The position numbers and the translations under genes were made by a program. This document shows positions 44,311 through 56,131 of a DNA stretch of 64,000 nucleotides, piece by piece; within the stretch, counting starts at the first letter, position 1, and each line of letters opens with the position of its first letter. The stretch spans positions 107,710,362 to 107,774,361 of the forward strand of contig CM018693.1 of NCBI GenBank assembly GCA_009363875.1. The letters are read 5' to 3'. The notes beneath the pieces are model-generated. The model was not told where the DNA came from, searched no databases, and worked only from the letters and a program-made list of their open reading frames with translations. Source of the DNA: Mikania micrantha (taxonomy: Eukaryota; Streptophyta; Magnoliopsida; Asterales; Asteraceae).

Positions 44311-44837
44311 TTGATTTTATAAAGTTTAGGTAAAATATCTAAGTTTGTTTTACAAATAAAAAAAACCATTTTTATCAAAGTTTATGGCAAAAAAATGATA
44401 AAAGAACATCAAGGGGGTTATATGGTAACTTGGCAAAAAATGGATTTCATTCCCAGCCCTCCCCCTCGTCCAGCCGTGTTTCCGGCGACCCATCCTTGCC
44501 AGATTCTCACAATATTCCAGCGGCACAAATAACCCACGAAAACACCCAAATAACGCATCATTCGATCGGGTTTTCGATGCCCCATGACCCAATTTAGATT
44601 TCTAACGTTTCTAGCTAGTTAATACCTAATAAAAACAACGTCCAATCCGGGATTTAAATCTCAAAACTGAAAATTAAACACCGCATTCAAACGTGTACGT
44701 TTCGAACAAATCAGACCTTAAAATGATAGGGTTTTATTCATTTCATAATTTTGAATCAAACAACACTCGAAACTCTCTCTAAAATCAAGCGAAACTCAAG
44801 AAATCGGGTCAAGAAGCGACCGCGACTGAGTGTGATC

Positions 44838-46992
44838 TGTGACAATTGTAGTTTAGAATTATGTCATTGATGACGGGATTACATTTGGTCGTTCTAGAAA
44901 TCCACGTTGATTTAATGATTGTAATTATTACAGATCGACAGTATGCGAGAAATGATGAACGTGGGCGAAAACCGTGTGCGAAACGGAGTCCTGGATTGCC
45001 CGAAATCGAAAAACGAAGAAAAATTTTCTAAGTATTGAATTCCTTGACTTGTCGCGGTACGCGAAGGCTAGGTTGAGGGTCCTCCGCGGTACGCGATGCT
45101 TGAAAAATATCTGAGATTTCCGGATTTCTTCGCGGTACGCAAAGCCTTCTTTGGCTTCTCGTCGCGGTACGCGACGGGTAAGGCGGTGGAATAAGTTGCT
45201 TAGTTCATCAGAAGTTCATGCAGAAGTATTATTTTCTTATCTTCTCGAACACACACTCTTACCAGATGCAATTTCCGGCCAAACTACCATCCAAACTCAA
45301 TTTTCAAGCCTTTTGAACTCAAGGATCGCACCAGGGATCATTTCTACAAGCCTTGATCGTTGTTTTACCCGTAGAAATCCGTCTGATTAGGTAATGATTC
45401 GTTTTAACTTTCTAGTTTGATTTTGATTGATTAGATCTTGATTTTAAACGTAATGACATAGTTAGGATTTTTGATTATTGCCTAGATGATGGCTAGGATT
45501 GATTCTAAACAAAGAACACAATGTTTTAACGGTTAAATCCTTGTTTTGATCCGTTATAATGCCCGGTTTGCATGAAATCATACCCATGATTATAATGGTT
45601 TAAACCATTTGATTATAACAATGTAGGTGATTAGTTTGATTAATCTTTGAAATTCAAGGTTAAATCCAAGTGTTTCAAACTAATCACGTTCATTAACATA
45701 CTCATTGGAACGATTATCTGATGTTTATAATAACAGTCAGATTAGTATGTTAAACGTGGTTATTATACCTATCTTAATGCTACATTGTGATATTTCATGA
45801 TTTTTGGGTAATCAATAACAAGGATTGACCATTCCTAAGCCATTAAACCATCTAGAAACTGTTTTAGCATTATAATCAACAACATTAACTATTTGGTTAA
45901 TCCTAGATTATTCTGATTAATCAAGAGTGTCATCAACCTTGTATTAGGAATCTAATCCAATGTAGGTTCCTACATTATCATACATTGTATGATACAATAT
46001 CAAAATTAACCAATTAAATACTTAATATCGGTTTGATAACTCTCAAAGTAATGTCTTTGACATTGAACGTTCAGAAAGATCTAATCAGTAAATTAAAGCC
46101 TAAATAACTCATTAAATATAAATAAATGCAGAATCACCTTTTTATTCTCAGTTTGGGCTATACTCTGCTACCTCTATATTATCAGGTGAGTTTCGTACAA
46201 CCCCTTTTCTTTTTACTCTTTTATAAACATCGGGGTAGCGCTGTAAAACTTTTCAGAATTATATTATATGTATCACTGTTATCTGCGTGATTTCATGTGA
46301 TTGTTGAGAACTTGTGGATTTCATGGGATTTTGCCTGTAGAACAAGAACACTATCACGGTATCAAAAGTCCTCATTTCCGAACTGTATCTAGTGAACCCA
46401 TGTGGGGCCGAACAGAAAACATTGATAGTACTATTGGCTGACAACCCATTTGCCGGGAGCTTGCAACTCCCCTTGGTGTAAATGTTTGTTATCTGTTTCC
46501 AGAACTTCTTAATGTGTTGTGATAGACATTAAGACAATGAGGCACCAAGATATTTACCGACGGGTAGTATCTTTATAGAACAAGAACAGAACAGTCTGAA
46601 AGGAACTAGATACGGGTCCCATGGTTATCTTGAACAGAACTTTTTGAGAACTTATAATTACATATCATATCATATTGTGGAACTTGAACTGTATGATCTC
46701 ACCAACTTTGTGCTGACGTTTCAAATTTAAATCTTTTTGCAGGAAGACAGTGACCACCCGGTGAGGCAGCACTTTAAGCATAGTTAATTAAATAAATGTA
46801 ATAAACTTAGATTGTATAATGTAATGTTGGTTGTGATTGCGAAATCCTTGTAATGTATTTCTTTTAAGTTAATATGTGTGCTTGTGATATCGGATCAAGT
46901 AAGTCACCCCTCATCTCTGAGACATCACTACTATGCTTCCGCGACCTTTTCAATGACATCATAATGAGGTGACGAGAGGTGAGGGTGTAACA
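44838..46992 (+). mobile_element. Solo LTR A, 2,155 bp, TSD TGATC
   Basis: It runs TGTGACAATT to GGGTGTAACA, with identical duplications TGATC (44,833-44,837 and 46,993-46,997). It carries CAGGTGAGTTTCG at 46,183, CTCACCAAC at 46,698, TTTTTGCAG at 46,735 and TGCTTCCGCGACC at 46,934, the blocks shared with the other LTRs here. No internal coding region is present. Confidence 0.88.
45052..45174. repeat. Four copies of TCGCGGTACGCGA
   Basis: Near-palindromic 13-mers occur at 45,052, 45,083, 45,130 (partial) and 45,162 inside LTR A. Each reads CGCGGTACGC with small changes and pairs with itself. Confidence 0.8.
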
Positions 46993-47014
46993 TGATCGGA
47001 ACTCACTCAATACT

Positions 47015-47217
47015 TGTTAAGGTTGGAAGAATCTTGCTAGGAAGAAGGAGATTAGTTCAAATTCTGTATAAGTTCCAGAGTTACGTAATTGCATTAAATA
47101 AGAATTTAACTTATAAAATCAACCCTTCAAAATAAACAAAAGACCATGCTGACCCTAAACTTTTCTAAACAATTGGAAACAAACGAAAACTCAAAGACAA
47201 TAAAACAAATCGTAACA
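47015..47217 (-). repeat. 3' LTR of Reina-like element, 203 bp
   Basis: TGTTAAGGTTGG to AAATCGTAACA. The differences from the other LTR are AAGG/AGGG, CTGTAT/CTGGAT and TTATAA/TTACAA. Confidence 0.88.
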
Positions 47218-47289
47218 AGACTCCCTTCTTTAACTCTTTTTGACCTCAAAAAGGATCTTCAGCCCACTCCAAGAAGTCTGGAAACCGCA

Positions 47290-48592
47290 GATTTAAGTCA
47301 TCCAAGAACTCCCAAGTGGCTTCATTTGCTAAGTGACCATGCCACTAAACTAGAACCTTCATGGCAGCCCTATTCCCCCCTTTTACCATCTTCCGAATAA
47401 ACACTTTCTCTGGCTTCAAACGAAAACGAGCATCTTTCGGAATAGGCACGATCTTATTAGGAGTACCCATAGTCGCCTTCAACAAAGACACATGAAAAAC
47501 CAGATGGATCTGAGAGTCATCCGGCAAGTCCAACCTATACGCCACCTTGCCCACCCTTTCAGTTATCAAAAACGGCCCGAAGTACTTCGGGGTCAACTTA
47601 GAATGCCGATGGAACCTTAGCGAATTCTGCATGTAAGGTTGCAATTTAAGATACACCCAAGTACCCTTCTCACATTCACGATCCGTACGATGCTTGTCCG
47701 CTTGTTGTTTCATGCGGTTTTGAGCCCGCTGTAGAGATCGCCTTAGCACTGTGGTTGTAGCTTCCCTATCTCGCATCATCTCATCCACCTCCTTATCATT
47801 CGAATCCTTGGGAAAATACGGAACATGCAACGGTGGGGGAAACCCATACAAGGCCTTAAAAGGAGTCATCCCTAGTGAGGAATGGAATGTGGTGTTATAC
47901 CACCATTCGGCCAATGGAACCCATTTGACCCAAGTATACGGCCGATCCATCACCATGCACCGTAAGTAGTACTCTAAACACCTGTTAACCACCTCCGTCT
48001 GGCCTTAGGTCTGAGGATGGTAGGCTGTTGACAGTTTGGTTTCTATCCCTTGTAACGCCAGGAATTCCTTCCAAAAAGAACTCAAAAATATCGGGTCCCT
48101 ATCCGAAACGATGGAAGCGGGACACCCATGTAGCTTGTACACATTGTCTAGGAACACCTGGGCCACCTCTTTAGCGGAGAAAGGATGGGTTAGCACCATG
48201 AAGTGACTATACTTGGAGAGCCTGTCAACCATCACGAAGATGGTGTCTTTACCCCATGCTTTCGGTAAACCTCCTATGAAATCCATCGAGATATCTGCAA
48301 AAACTGTTTCGGGAATGGGTAGAGGCTGCAACAGCCCCAATGAAGCTATATTCTCATGTTTGGCCTGACTGCACGTGTCACATGATCTTATCAGTTCCCG
48401 TACCCCCTTCGCGATGCCCTTCCAATAAAACATCCCTTTTACCCGTTGGACCATGGCAGTAACCCCCGAATGCCCCCCCATTGGTGACTCGTGGCAAAGT
48501 TTGACAATCCTCCTCCTAAGACTCTCATCCTGGCAGACGACCACTCGCCGCTTCCGTGATAGCCACTTACCGTTCCATTGTAACCTGGGCAA
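47290..48592 (-). pseudogene. Integrase and chromodomain, Reina-like element
   Basis: The zinc finger is seen as CHESPMGGHSGVTAM and CDTCSQAKHENIAS (about 48,340-48,510). The core has VDRLSKYSHF, SDRDPIFLS and GQTEVVNR, so all three catalytic residues are present. A stop codon lies in the active-site block (HPQT, stop, GQTE, about 48,003-48,008). GPFLITERVGKVAYRLDLP leads to the chromodomain, which has a stop before WHGHLANEATWEFLDDL (about 47,290-47,345). Integrase joins cDNA to chromatin, and the chromodomain is thought to guide it to marked nucleosomes. Confidence 0.82.
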
Positions 48593-48598
48593 TGTTTC

Positions 48599-50018
48599 TC
48601 AATTTTTCATCCTGGTGATCATAGCATGTACTTGGTCATCCTTGCTTTGGCTTTCAATGATTGCTTGCAACAATAGGGGCTCCACCTGTGAGATTGCTAT
48701 TTTGAACAAGGTGGATCCTTGCACCCGAGACAGTGCATCGGCCGCTACATTCTCCTTTCCCGACTTGTACTCGATCGTGTAATCATAACCTAACAATTTG
48801 GCCAACCATTTGTGCTGTAGGGGGGTCGTGACCTTTTGCGTGAGAAGGTGCTTGAGGCTCCTTTGATCTGTTTTGATGATGAATTGTCTTGGAATTAAGT
48901 AGTAGTGCCACTGTTTAACCGCCATCAAGATGGCCAATAATTCTATTTCGTAAACCGAGAGGGTTTGTTGCTTGGCCGAGATAGCTTTACTGATGAATGC
49001 AATCGGATGGTGCTCCTGCATTAGGACTGCCCCCAGGCCACACGCTAAGGCATCAGTTTCTACTACAAAGATTTTGGGGAAATCGGGAAGTGCCAGGACT
49101 GGAACCGAAGATAGGGCGGCCTTGAGCCGTTGGAAAGCATCCTGCGTTCCCTCGTTCCATTGGAAAGCATCCTTATGTAAAAGTTTGGTGAGGGGTTTGG
49201 CGATGAGGCCGAAGGATCTGATGAATCTCCTATAGTATCCTGTTAGACCCAGGAACCCCCGGAGCTCCTTTAGTGTTTTGGGGGCCGGCCACTGTTGGAT
49301 GGCCTAGATCTTTGCCCGGTCCGTGGTCACTCCTTTACCTGAGATCACATGGCCCAAATATTGAACTGCCCTTCCCCCAAATGTGCATTTGGATTCCTTC
49401 GCATAGAGCCGGTGCTGTCTCATAGTTTCCAGTACCCTTCGAAGGTGCCGTTCGTGTTGTGCCTCATTTCTACTGTAGACCAAGATGTCATCGAAGAAAA
49501 CCAATATCCCCTTGCGTAGCATGGGCTTGAAAACTGAATTCATTAACGCCTGGAATGTGGCCGGGGCGTTCGTGAGACCAAAGGGTATTACGAGGAATTC
49601 GTAGTGGCCCTCATGAGTGCGGAATGCTGTCTTATGTACATCTTCTGGGGCCATCCTTACATGATGGTAGCCAGACCAGAGGTCTAGTTTGGAGAAGATG
49701 GACGCCCCCCAACTCGTCTAGCAGCTCTTCTATTAAAGGGATGGGGAACTTGTCTTTGATTATGGCTTCATTCAGACGACGGTAGTCCATACACATGCGC
49801 CACTGGCCGTCTTTCTTCTTGACCAGTACCACCGGTGCGGCGAATGAGCTTTGGCTGTCACGGATGACACCTGCTTCAAGTAGTTCTCGTGTAGTGCGTT
49901 CAATAACATCCTTCTGAATGGCCAGATAACGGTACGGCCTTTGGCATATGGGCACCGTCCCTTCCTTAAGTTTGATTCTATGGTCCAACCCCCTCATTGG
50001 TGGTAGTTCCCGGGGTAC
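48599..50018 (-). pseudogene. Reverse transcriptase and RNase H, Reina-like element
   Basis: RT begins ELPPMRGLDHRIKLKEG and continues VVLVKKKDGQWRMCMDYRRL. A frameshift occurs near 49,700 at the GASIFSKLDL block. The second frame (from 49,654) has FGLTNAPATFQALMNSVF and the active site VFFDDILVYS, both Asp intact. A stop near 49,303 precedes FLGLTGYYRRFI. RNase H has VETDALACGLGAVL, then a segment to NVAADALSRVQGS, ending at a stop near 48,598. Confidence 0.82.
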
Positions 50019-50019
50019 C

Positions 50020-50720
50020 TCAAATACCTCTTGGAATTCTTGGTGATTGATTGTCGGCCTTTGTCGGGTCGTGTAACACCCTGGAGGCATGCATCGGTTC
50101 CCGCCCTTTTTCTGCTAATTGAAGGCTGTACAGTTGCATGTTGCCCCATTTTGCTTGATTATCCAGGGCTTCATCGGCTATGATTAAGGAGCACATGGTG
50201 TTTTTGTTGGTGTGAATGCCCTTTAACTCGTATGGCTCACCGTCCACCTTGAACCGCATCGTCATCTTCTGAAAATTCCACAAAATGTCTTGTAACGGTA
50301 ATAGCCATTGGATGCCCAGTATCATGTCATAACTTTCCAAAGGAATAAGCAGTACTTCGATGGTAAACCACCTTCCTTGCATGGACCACTGGAAGTCCTT
50401 GCAGAGTTGGGTTGCGGTTAACTGTTTCCCATCCACCACACTAACGTGAATGGGGTAATATCTAGTGCCTGGCATTGTAATTTCCGAGCAAGCCGCACAT
50501 CAATGAAGTTGTGCGTAGACCCCGAAACGATTAGGATGTGGAGCTGCCTCGTCCCCATCGATCCTAGAGCCCGCATTGTGGAGTAAGATGGTAGGCCTGT
50601 CAAGGCATGTATCGATATAAGGTGTTCCTCGGCTTCTTCCTCTTCAGCTGGTGGTTCTTCTTCCTGGTCATCCGTGTCGTCCACTTCAATAAGGAATAAT
50701 TGCTTGCGACTGCACTTGTG
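50020..50720 (-). pseudogene. Protease region with mutated active site, Reina-like element
   Basis: After the knuckle CFWCTEKFVPGHKC (about 50,720-50,765), a DDQEEEPPAEEEEAEE acidic linker leads to HILIVSGSTHNFIDVR. The family motif has Asp where Val stands (codon 50,528-50,526, GTT for GAT). The catalytic Asp is therefore lost by a single base change. A second frame (50,475-50,020) carries VVDGKQLTATQ and LGIQWLLPLQDILWNF, so a frameshift near 50,440 also breaks it. Confidence 0.75.
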
Positions 50721-51660
50721 GCCGGGGACGAATTTTTCAGTGCACCAAAAACATTCCCCATTGGATCTTTTAGCCTCTAATTCTTTGCTGGAGAGTCGGC
50801 GGGGTGTGGTGGTGTTTGTTTTTGGTTGCAGTGGGACTCCCGGTCGGCTAGTTGGTGTTGGTAAGATCTGTAATCGGGTGGCATTTGTGGGTGTATAATG
50901 CGGGTGTTGTCAGTGATGCTACGGAGGTGGGTTGGTCATCCCTTGTCGATTTTCCATTTGGTCTCTAGGTGCCGCTGATTACTATCTTGGATCTTAGCCA
51001 ACCCGTAGGCTTCATGTAAGGTTTTTGGCTTAAACATCTTCATGGGGCCCCTTATCTCCGGTTTGAGAGCCTTGAGGTAGAGGCTGACCGCTTGATTCTT
51101 GCTGATGGTTACCTTGTTCAGGAGAGCATCAAAGGAGGTGTTCAACGTGTGCAGGTCATCGGTCTGGGTAAGGGACGCGATCTCTTACATGGGGTCTTTG
51201 AACATGGCGTTTGAAAACCTGGCTGATATGGCTCTAACATAATCCGCCCATGGCAATTCCACCACTGTAGCCCCCCTCGTCTTCATGAAGGCTTGATGCC
51301 ACTGAATAGCATCCCCCTCTAAGTGGATAACTGCGTACCATAGTTTCATGTCTTCGGGTGTTTCATCAATAGCAAAGAAGTGTTCGCAGCGATAAATCCA
51401 AGCTTCGACCCCTTCCCCCGAGAATCAGGGAAATTCCACCTTACCAATGCACATGGGTCGGTTGACCCCACGCGATTCTCCGTCGTTGCTTCAAAGATTG
51501 TTCCTGCTGCCGCATGGATTGCTCATGTTGTTTCATCAATGTCGCCAAGGTGGCATGTAAATCGGAGATGGCCTTCCCATTGTCCTTGAGAGTTGTTTCC
51601 AGTTCTTGGCCACGAGTTGTTGTCATGATCACTGAATCAACGATAGAGAATCCGATGAGG
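50720..51660 (-). pseudogene. Gag, Reina-like element
   Basis: The start is near 51,632 (MTTTRGQELETTLKDNGKAI), followed by a Gln-rich probable coiled coil (LATLMKQHEQSMRQQEQSL). The capsid part contains WIYRCEHFFAIDETPEDM, AIQWHQAFMKTRG and DALLNKVTISKNQAVSLY (51,145-50,936). Stops near 51,426 and 51,187 and frame changes break it. Confidence 0.7.
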
Positions 51661-51682
51661 AATCGGAAAGCTCTGATACCCT

Positions 51683-51885
51683 TGTTAGGGTTGGAAGAAT
51701 CTTGCTAGGAAGAAGGAGATTAGTTCAAATTCTGGATAAGTTCCAGAGTTACGTAATTGCATTAAATAAGAATTTAACTTACAAAATCAACCCTTCAAAA
51801 TAAACAAAAGACCATGCTGACCCTAAACTTTTCTAAACAATTGGAAACAAACGAAAACTCAAAGACAATAAAACAAATCGTAACA
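51683..51885 (-). repeat. 5' LTR of Reina-like element, 203 bp
   Basis: TGTTAGGGTTGG to AAATCGTAACA. The minus-strand PBS-like GGGTATCAGAGC lies just inside at about 51,670-51,681. Confidence 0.88.
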
Positions 51886-51890
51886 ATACT

Positions 51891-53505
51891 TCACCAATCT
51901 GGGTATTTCTAGTGTCATTGGATTTGGGTTAGAATGTAGATCAAAAGCCCTAAGATATTAGAGTTTCATAATCAACATTTTTATCAGATTTGAAACGGAT
52001 TCGATCTAGGGTTCTCGAGGATTTGGAGTTAATTCTTTAGTGGGTATAACATCATACGAAATGGATACAAGCCAAGAAATAACCGATGGATCAATGGTAG
52101 CAGAATTGGGTTTAATGGGTTTGGTCTCGGATTCGAAAACCGATCCGGTTTTGCCTCTTAAACCACAATTCTTTTTATTTACTTTACTATCAATATTAAT
52201 TCGAAAATTTCTAAAAAATTTCACAAAAATCAAAAATAATATTTTAAACATTCTGTAAAAGTTTTAGAATTTTTCAGATAATATTTTTATTATTTTGCTA
52301 TTTAAATTGTATTTAAATAGTTTTAAATACATTAAAAAAAATACTAAAACACTTTTAAATATTCTGAAAAATTTACACAAATTATATTTGATGTTTATAA
52401 GTATCTGGAATATTTAAATAAATTTTTGGAATTTACTTTATAAAATTTATATTTAAGTTGTTAAAATAAACTTTAATAGATAAAGATTATTTATAAAAAA
52501 AATTTAAAATTTAAGAAAATTATTTTTAATAGTCTAAAATCAATTTATGATAAAATAACCATTTATTAAATTATTTATAAAACTCTATTTAAACATTTTC
52601 TTAAACTTATAAAAATTTCAAAGAAAAATACATATACATGTATTTTTATATTTTTAATTAAATATTCTGAAATACATTATAATAATATAGAATAATATTT
52701 TATTGATTATTTTAAATAAAATATTATCTAGTTTATTGTCAAAGTGATAAAACATAATGACATTTATATAATCCAAAGATTTTAATTATGAAAAGCTTAT
52801 AGAAGTAGTTTATTTGTCGTATGCAAATAAAATATTATCTACATGACATTTGAGGATACAAATCATGTGTATCAAATCCTTTCTTTTATAATTATTTTAA
52901 ATTATAAAATGGGGGTTTAGGAATTCTAAATTATCGTTTTGCCTTTTAGGAAGATCCATTAAAAAAGACATAAGTTTTTTTAGGTTCATACATGAACTTT
53001 AGAACTTATACAAATTCATAATACAATATAGGGTGAATTGTGACTTCACAAACTCCTATTCATATTCGAGAACATCTTATGGACAAAGCTTGACTTATGA
53101 GTTTCTTATACTCCCTCTTTATATTTTTGTAATTTTTGGGATGTTACACATGTCTTATCAAACATATTATTCTTGAGTCATAAACAAATAAATGGATGCA
53201 ATACTTTAGTTTATGATAGAATTAGATTCGAATGTTATGTGTGCCTACTTGTTTGTATATATATATATGTGTGTTATTACTATTAGGATAATCATATACA
53301 ATACAATAGTACTAGTAGCCTTTGATTAACATGACTCGTGTCATTGTTTATATTGAAGGTGAAATTGCCAAAAACATTTAGTATTACTAGTAGCCTTTCT
53401 TTAGTGACTTTGTGTCATTATGTTAGAAAAGGTGAAATTGCCAAAATCATATCATCAAATATTGTGGAATACATAGATCAATTCTTATTAGACTATTTTT
53501 GCATC

Positions 53506-53551
<46 letters not shown>

Positions 53552-53564
53552 AATTGTATGAGAT
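51891..53564. other. AT-rich body of solo LTR B
   Basis: No ORF or RNA gene is seen. It is about 1.7 kb of AT-rich sequence with a pure (TA)n run at about 53,511-53,549. It matches in style the middle of LTR2/LTR3. Confidence 0.6.
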
Positions 53565-53854
53565 CTCACCAACTATGCAAATAGTTGATCAAATCTTATT
53601 TTACATGTGTAACAGGTTAAAGCTTTGGATGAAGATCATATAGGAATCATAAGACCTAGTTTAAACGTTAATCAATGTTTTGTATTTGAATTTATGTTGT
53701 AATTGTATGAATGATGTCATGTTTTGATTGTAATGAATGTGTTGATGTAAATGGGATGTTTAAATATGAAACTTACAAGTAGCATCATGAGCTTTTGGAC
53801 AATCACATATCGCGCCCTGACGCGTTCCGCCGTCGGTCGGGGTGTGACAAAAAC

Positions 53855-54517
53855 TGCTTGAGACCTCTCGGTTTTCATTAGATATTTATTATAGCATGAA
53901 GAGGTTATTAACACTATAGTTAGAGTGCTAGACTGCTAGTTAAAAAAGAAAGAGATTAGAGAGAGAAAGAGAGAGAGATACATACATACATAGAGGGGAA
54001 AAGAAGGTATTTAGTATTTTTGTTTATTATTATTAGACTTTTTTTGTGCTTTAAAAAGCGGTATCAAAGACATTTCATGCCTACTAAACCCTAAAATTAA
54101 AAGTCATTTATACTGAAGATCACCGGTGTTGATTTTTGTTTTATTGAAGACAGAGACAATACAAAATGAATGAAATAGATAATTATGTAATTAAGTCAAA
54201 ATATTTCATTTGGTTTGATACAATTCAACCTTTACATCCAACTACTTCTTACATTTATTTTGATATCATATTACTTTTTATTATCAAATTATTATTGTAA
54301 GTATACATAAATTCTTAAATTTAATTAAACAAAAATTCTTACCTTTTACAAATTCTAAAATTTTACATTAGATGAAAATATATGCCTTTTAAGTTATAAA
54401 ATTACATATTTTATTTAAAAAAAAAGTTTTTAATGCTTGTCATGGCTAATTGAGTAACTTGCAATTTCATAGTTTTAAAGAGAAAGATATGTCATTGTTA
54501 TTTTTATAAATTATAAC
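53855..54517. other. Intergenic, no gene seen
   Basis: AT-rich sequence with a GAGA/AGAG purine run at about 53,946-53,974. I see no coding region, RNA gene or clear element end. Confidence 0.5.
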
Positions 54518-54530
54518 TAGCTATATACAA

Positions 54531-54781
54531 CACCCCATTTGCGGTGCACACATATAATGTATATATGTGTGGGCCCTCAAGGGGCTAAAGTAAAATTGCA
54601 CTAATTTAAACGTTATTTTACTTATTTTGTAAAAATAACGTTATGTTGGGATGATCAACTTCAAACGATAACTTTGAGCCGGGGACTCCTTCAGAGCAGC
54701 TTGTATCTATCCTTCCCTCCCAGACCCTACTGAAAAGTGGGAATATCCTGGGTAAGTTTGTTTGTTTGTTTGTTGTTTGTT
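54531..54781 (+). mobile_element. SINE-like or LINE-3'-end retroposon with (TTTG)n tail
   Basis: Perfect 13-bp duplications TAGCTATATACAA flank it (54,518-54,530 and 54,782-54,794). The 3' part reads CTATCCTTCCCTCCCAGACC, then GGGAATATCCTGGGTA and a TTTG/TTG tail, a layout common to plant SINEs and the 3' ends of RTE-type LINEs. I see no clear Pol III boxes at the 5' end. Confidence 0.65.
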
Positions 54782-54977
54782 TAGCTATATACAAAGTTTT
54801 TATAAACTTTTCAAGTTCTAAACAAAAATAAACTCACCTTAAATTTAACTAAATAAAAGTGTAACTCTTATTAGTTACACGTTTTTATTGTTTTATCAAA
54901 AATACTATTCAATTGATGGCATATTAATCACCAACTAGATGACAATCAAAGCTTAAAAAAATAATCAACTATGAAAC

Positions 54978-55162
54978 CATGGTTGCAAAAATCGCTAGGC
55001 GCTCCTAGGTCGGAACACGTCCTTGGAGCGAGTAATCGGAGAGTACTCGGTCCTAGGCGGGAGTACTCGGGTAATACTCAGGAAGTACTCGGACTCGGAA
55101 CAACTCCTTGGAGCGAGTACTCGGAGAGTACTCGGCCTTGGAGACCGACTTTTACAACAGTG
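54978..55162. mobile_element. hAT-type MITE, 185 bp, 8-bp TSD TATGAAAC
   Basis: The left end is CATGGTTGCAAAAATCGC and the complement of the right end is CACTGTTGTAAAAGTCGG. Identical duplications TATGAAAC flank it (54,970-54,977 and 55,163-55,170). The interior has repeated GGAGAGTACTCGG words. The ends match the MITE at 3,694-4,179, so the two are one family. Confidence 0.85.
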
Positions 55163-55170
55163 TATGAAAC

Positions 55171-56117
55171 CCAACGTGCTAATTAAATGTGTATCTGACT
55201 ATATGTAAAGATTGAATAACACATAATAGTAAATAGGTTCATATATACAAACTCAATGATTCACTCAAGCTCTCATATAATACAACCAGCTCTCTCAAAA
55301 GGTTTCAGAAGTCTACAAATCAACACTTGTTTATATATAGTGTTAGAAAACAAAATGAATAATGATGTTAAGAGATTCGGCCTTATCTGAGTTTTATTCA
55401 CTTAAACGTTTTACTGATATCTTTTGTATTGGTGTTCAAAACTTATAATAGTTTCAATGCTACAGTCTAAACATAAAGTGTGTATAGGTTGGTTTTTAGC
55501 TTTATTGAACCCAAAACCAAATTTTTTAACTTTTTATTTCAGTTTTCATGTTTTCAGAACTCATTTTGATTTCGGTTTTTATGGTTCTTCTCCTTATGCC
55601 CAAAATTTTTGGGCTTATAACAAAATGACCCAATATATTGTGTTTGAACTAAAAATATTTGAAATACAATTTTAGTTGACATTTAAAATTATATCTAAAG
55701 ATATATTAATTTAGTAACGATCATCTCTGCTTTTAGTATTACATGTTTAAAAAATATACATATACACACACACTTTTTTATATTTTGGTATCATCCAATC
55801 TATTTAATATACCGTCCATATGTATAAGTTTTGGTATCATTGAACCTAGAAAAATAAAATATGCGGTCATTATATAATTTTTGAAATGTGATATATACAC
55901 ATGAATGCATTCATACACACACATATTCGGTTTTTTATTTCTTATTATTGAAAAAATTAAAACTGTTCAAAACTTTAGGTTTTATAAAAAAATTATACCA
56001 AAAACACACTGGTTTATATTTGGGTTCGGTTTTTTATTTTGTGTTAAGTTTTTTGGTTTCATGCTAGTCTAAACTTGGATCCTAAAAAAAGAAAAAATGA
56101 AAATAAAGAAAAACAAT
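55171..56117. other. Intergenic, no gene seen
   Basis: AT-rich spacer. Short open frames occur but show no codon pattern or domain. Confidence 0.5.
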
Positions 56118-56131
56118 GAGAGAGCTGAGAG

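Larger units (their letters stand above)
47015..51885 (-). mobile_element. Reina-like chromovirus, full length, young
   Basis: Short LTRs of 203 bp (47,015-47,217 and 51,683-51,885) differ at only three positions by eye (about 98.5% identical). Perfect target duplications ATACT flank it (47,010-47,014 and 51,886-51,890). The internal region reads right to left: PBS-like GGGTATCAGAGC, gag, knuckle, protease, RT, RNase H, integrase, chromodomain. Short LTRs plus the chromodomain fit the Reina lineage. Despite its youth, the coding region has several lesions, including a protease active-site change. Confidence 0.88.
43614..53849 (+). mobile_element. Solo LTR B, about 3.2 kb when nested insertions are removed
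   Basis: It starts TGTGACATTTAGGG and ends CGGGGTGTGACA, with near-matching flanks aaaat (43,609-43,613) and aaaac (53,850-53,854). Its layout mirrors LTR2/LTR3: an early GC-rich patch (44,450-44,530), CTCACCAAC at 53,565 and the closing CGCGTTCCGCCGTCGG. No internal gag-pol of its own is present. It hosts a MITE (44,002), LTR A (44,838) and a Reina-like element (47,015). Without a perfect duplication the solo-LTR call is less sure than for the others. Confidence 0.65.

Noticed and set aside
43614..46992. A single LTR from 43,614 to 46,992
   Set aside because: The flanks do not match, while TGATC at 44,833 and 46,993 defines a separate LTR inside a larger one.
47146..47400. Plus-strand ORF at the Reina-like LTR
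   Set aside because: It crosses the LTR and the antisense chromodomain region, so it is a shadow frame.
54971..55208. Two overlapping ORFs of 61-71 codons
   Set aside because: They arise from the repeated GAGTACTCGG words inside a MITE and show no protein features.
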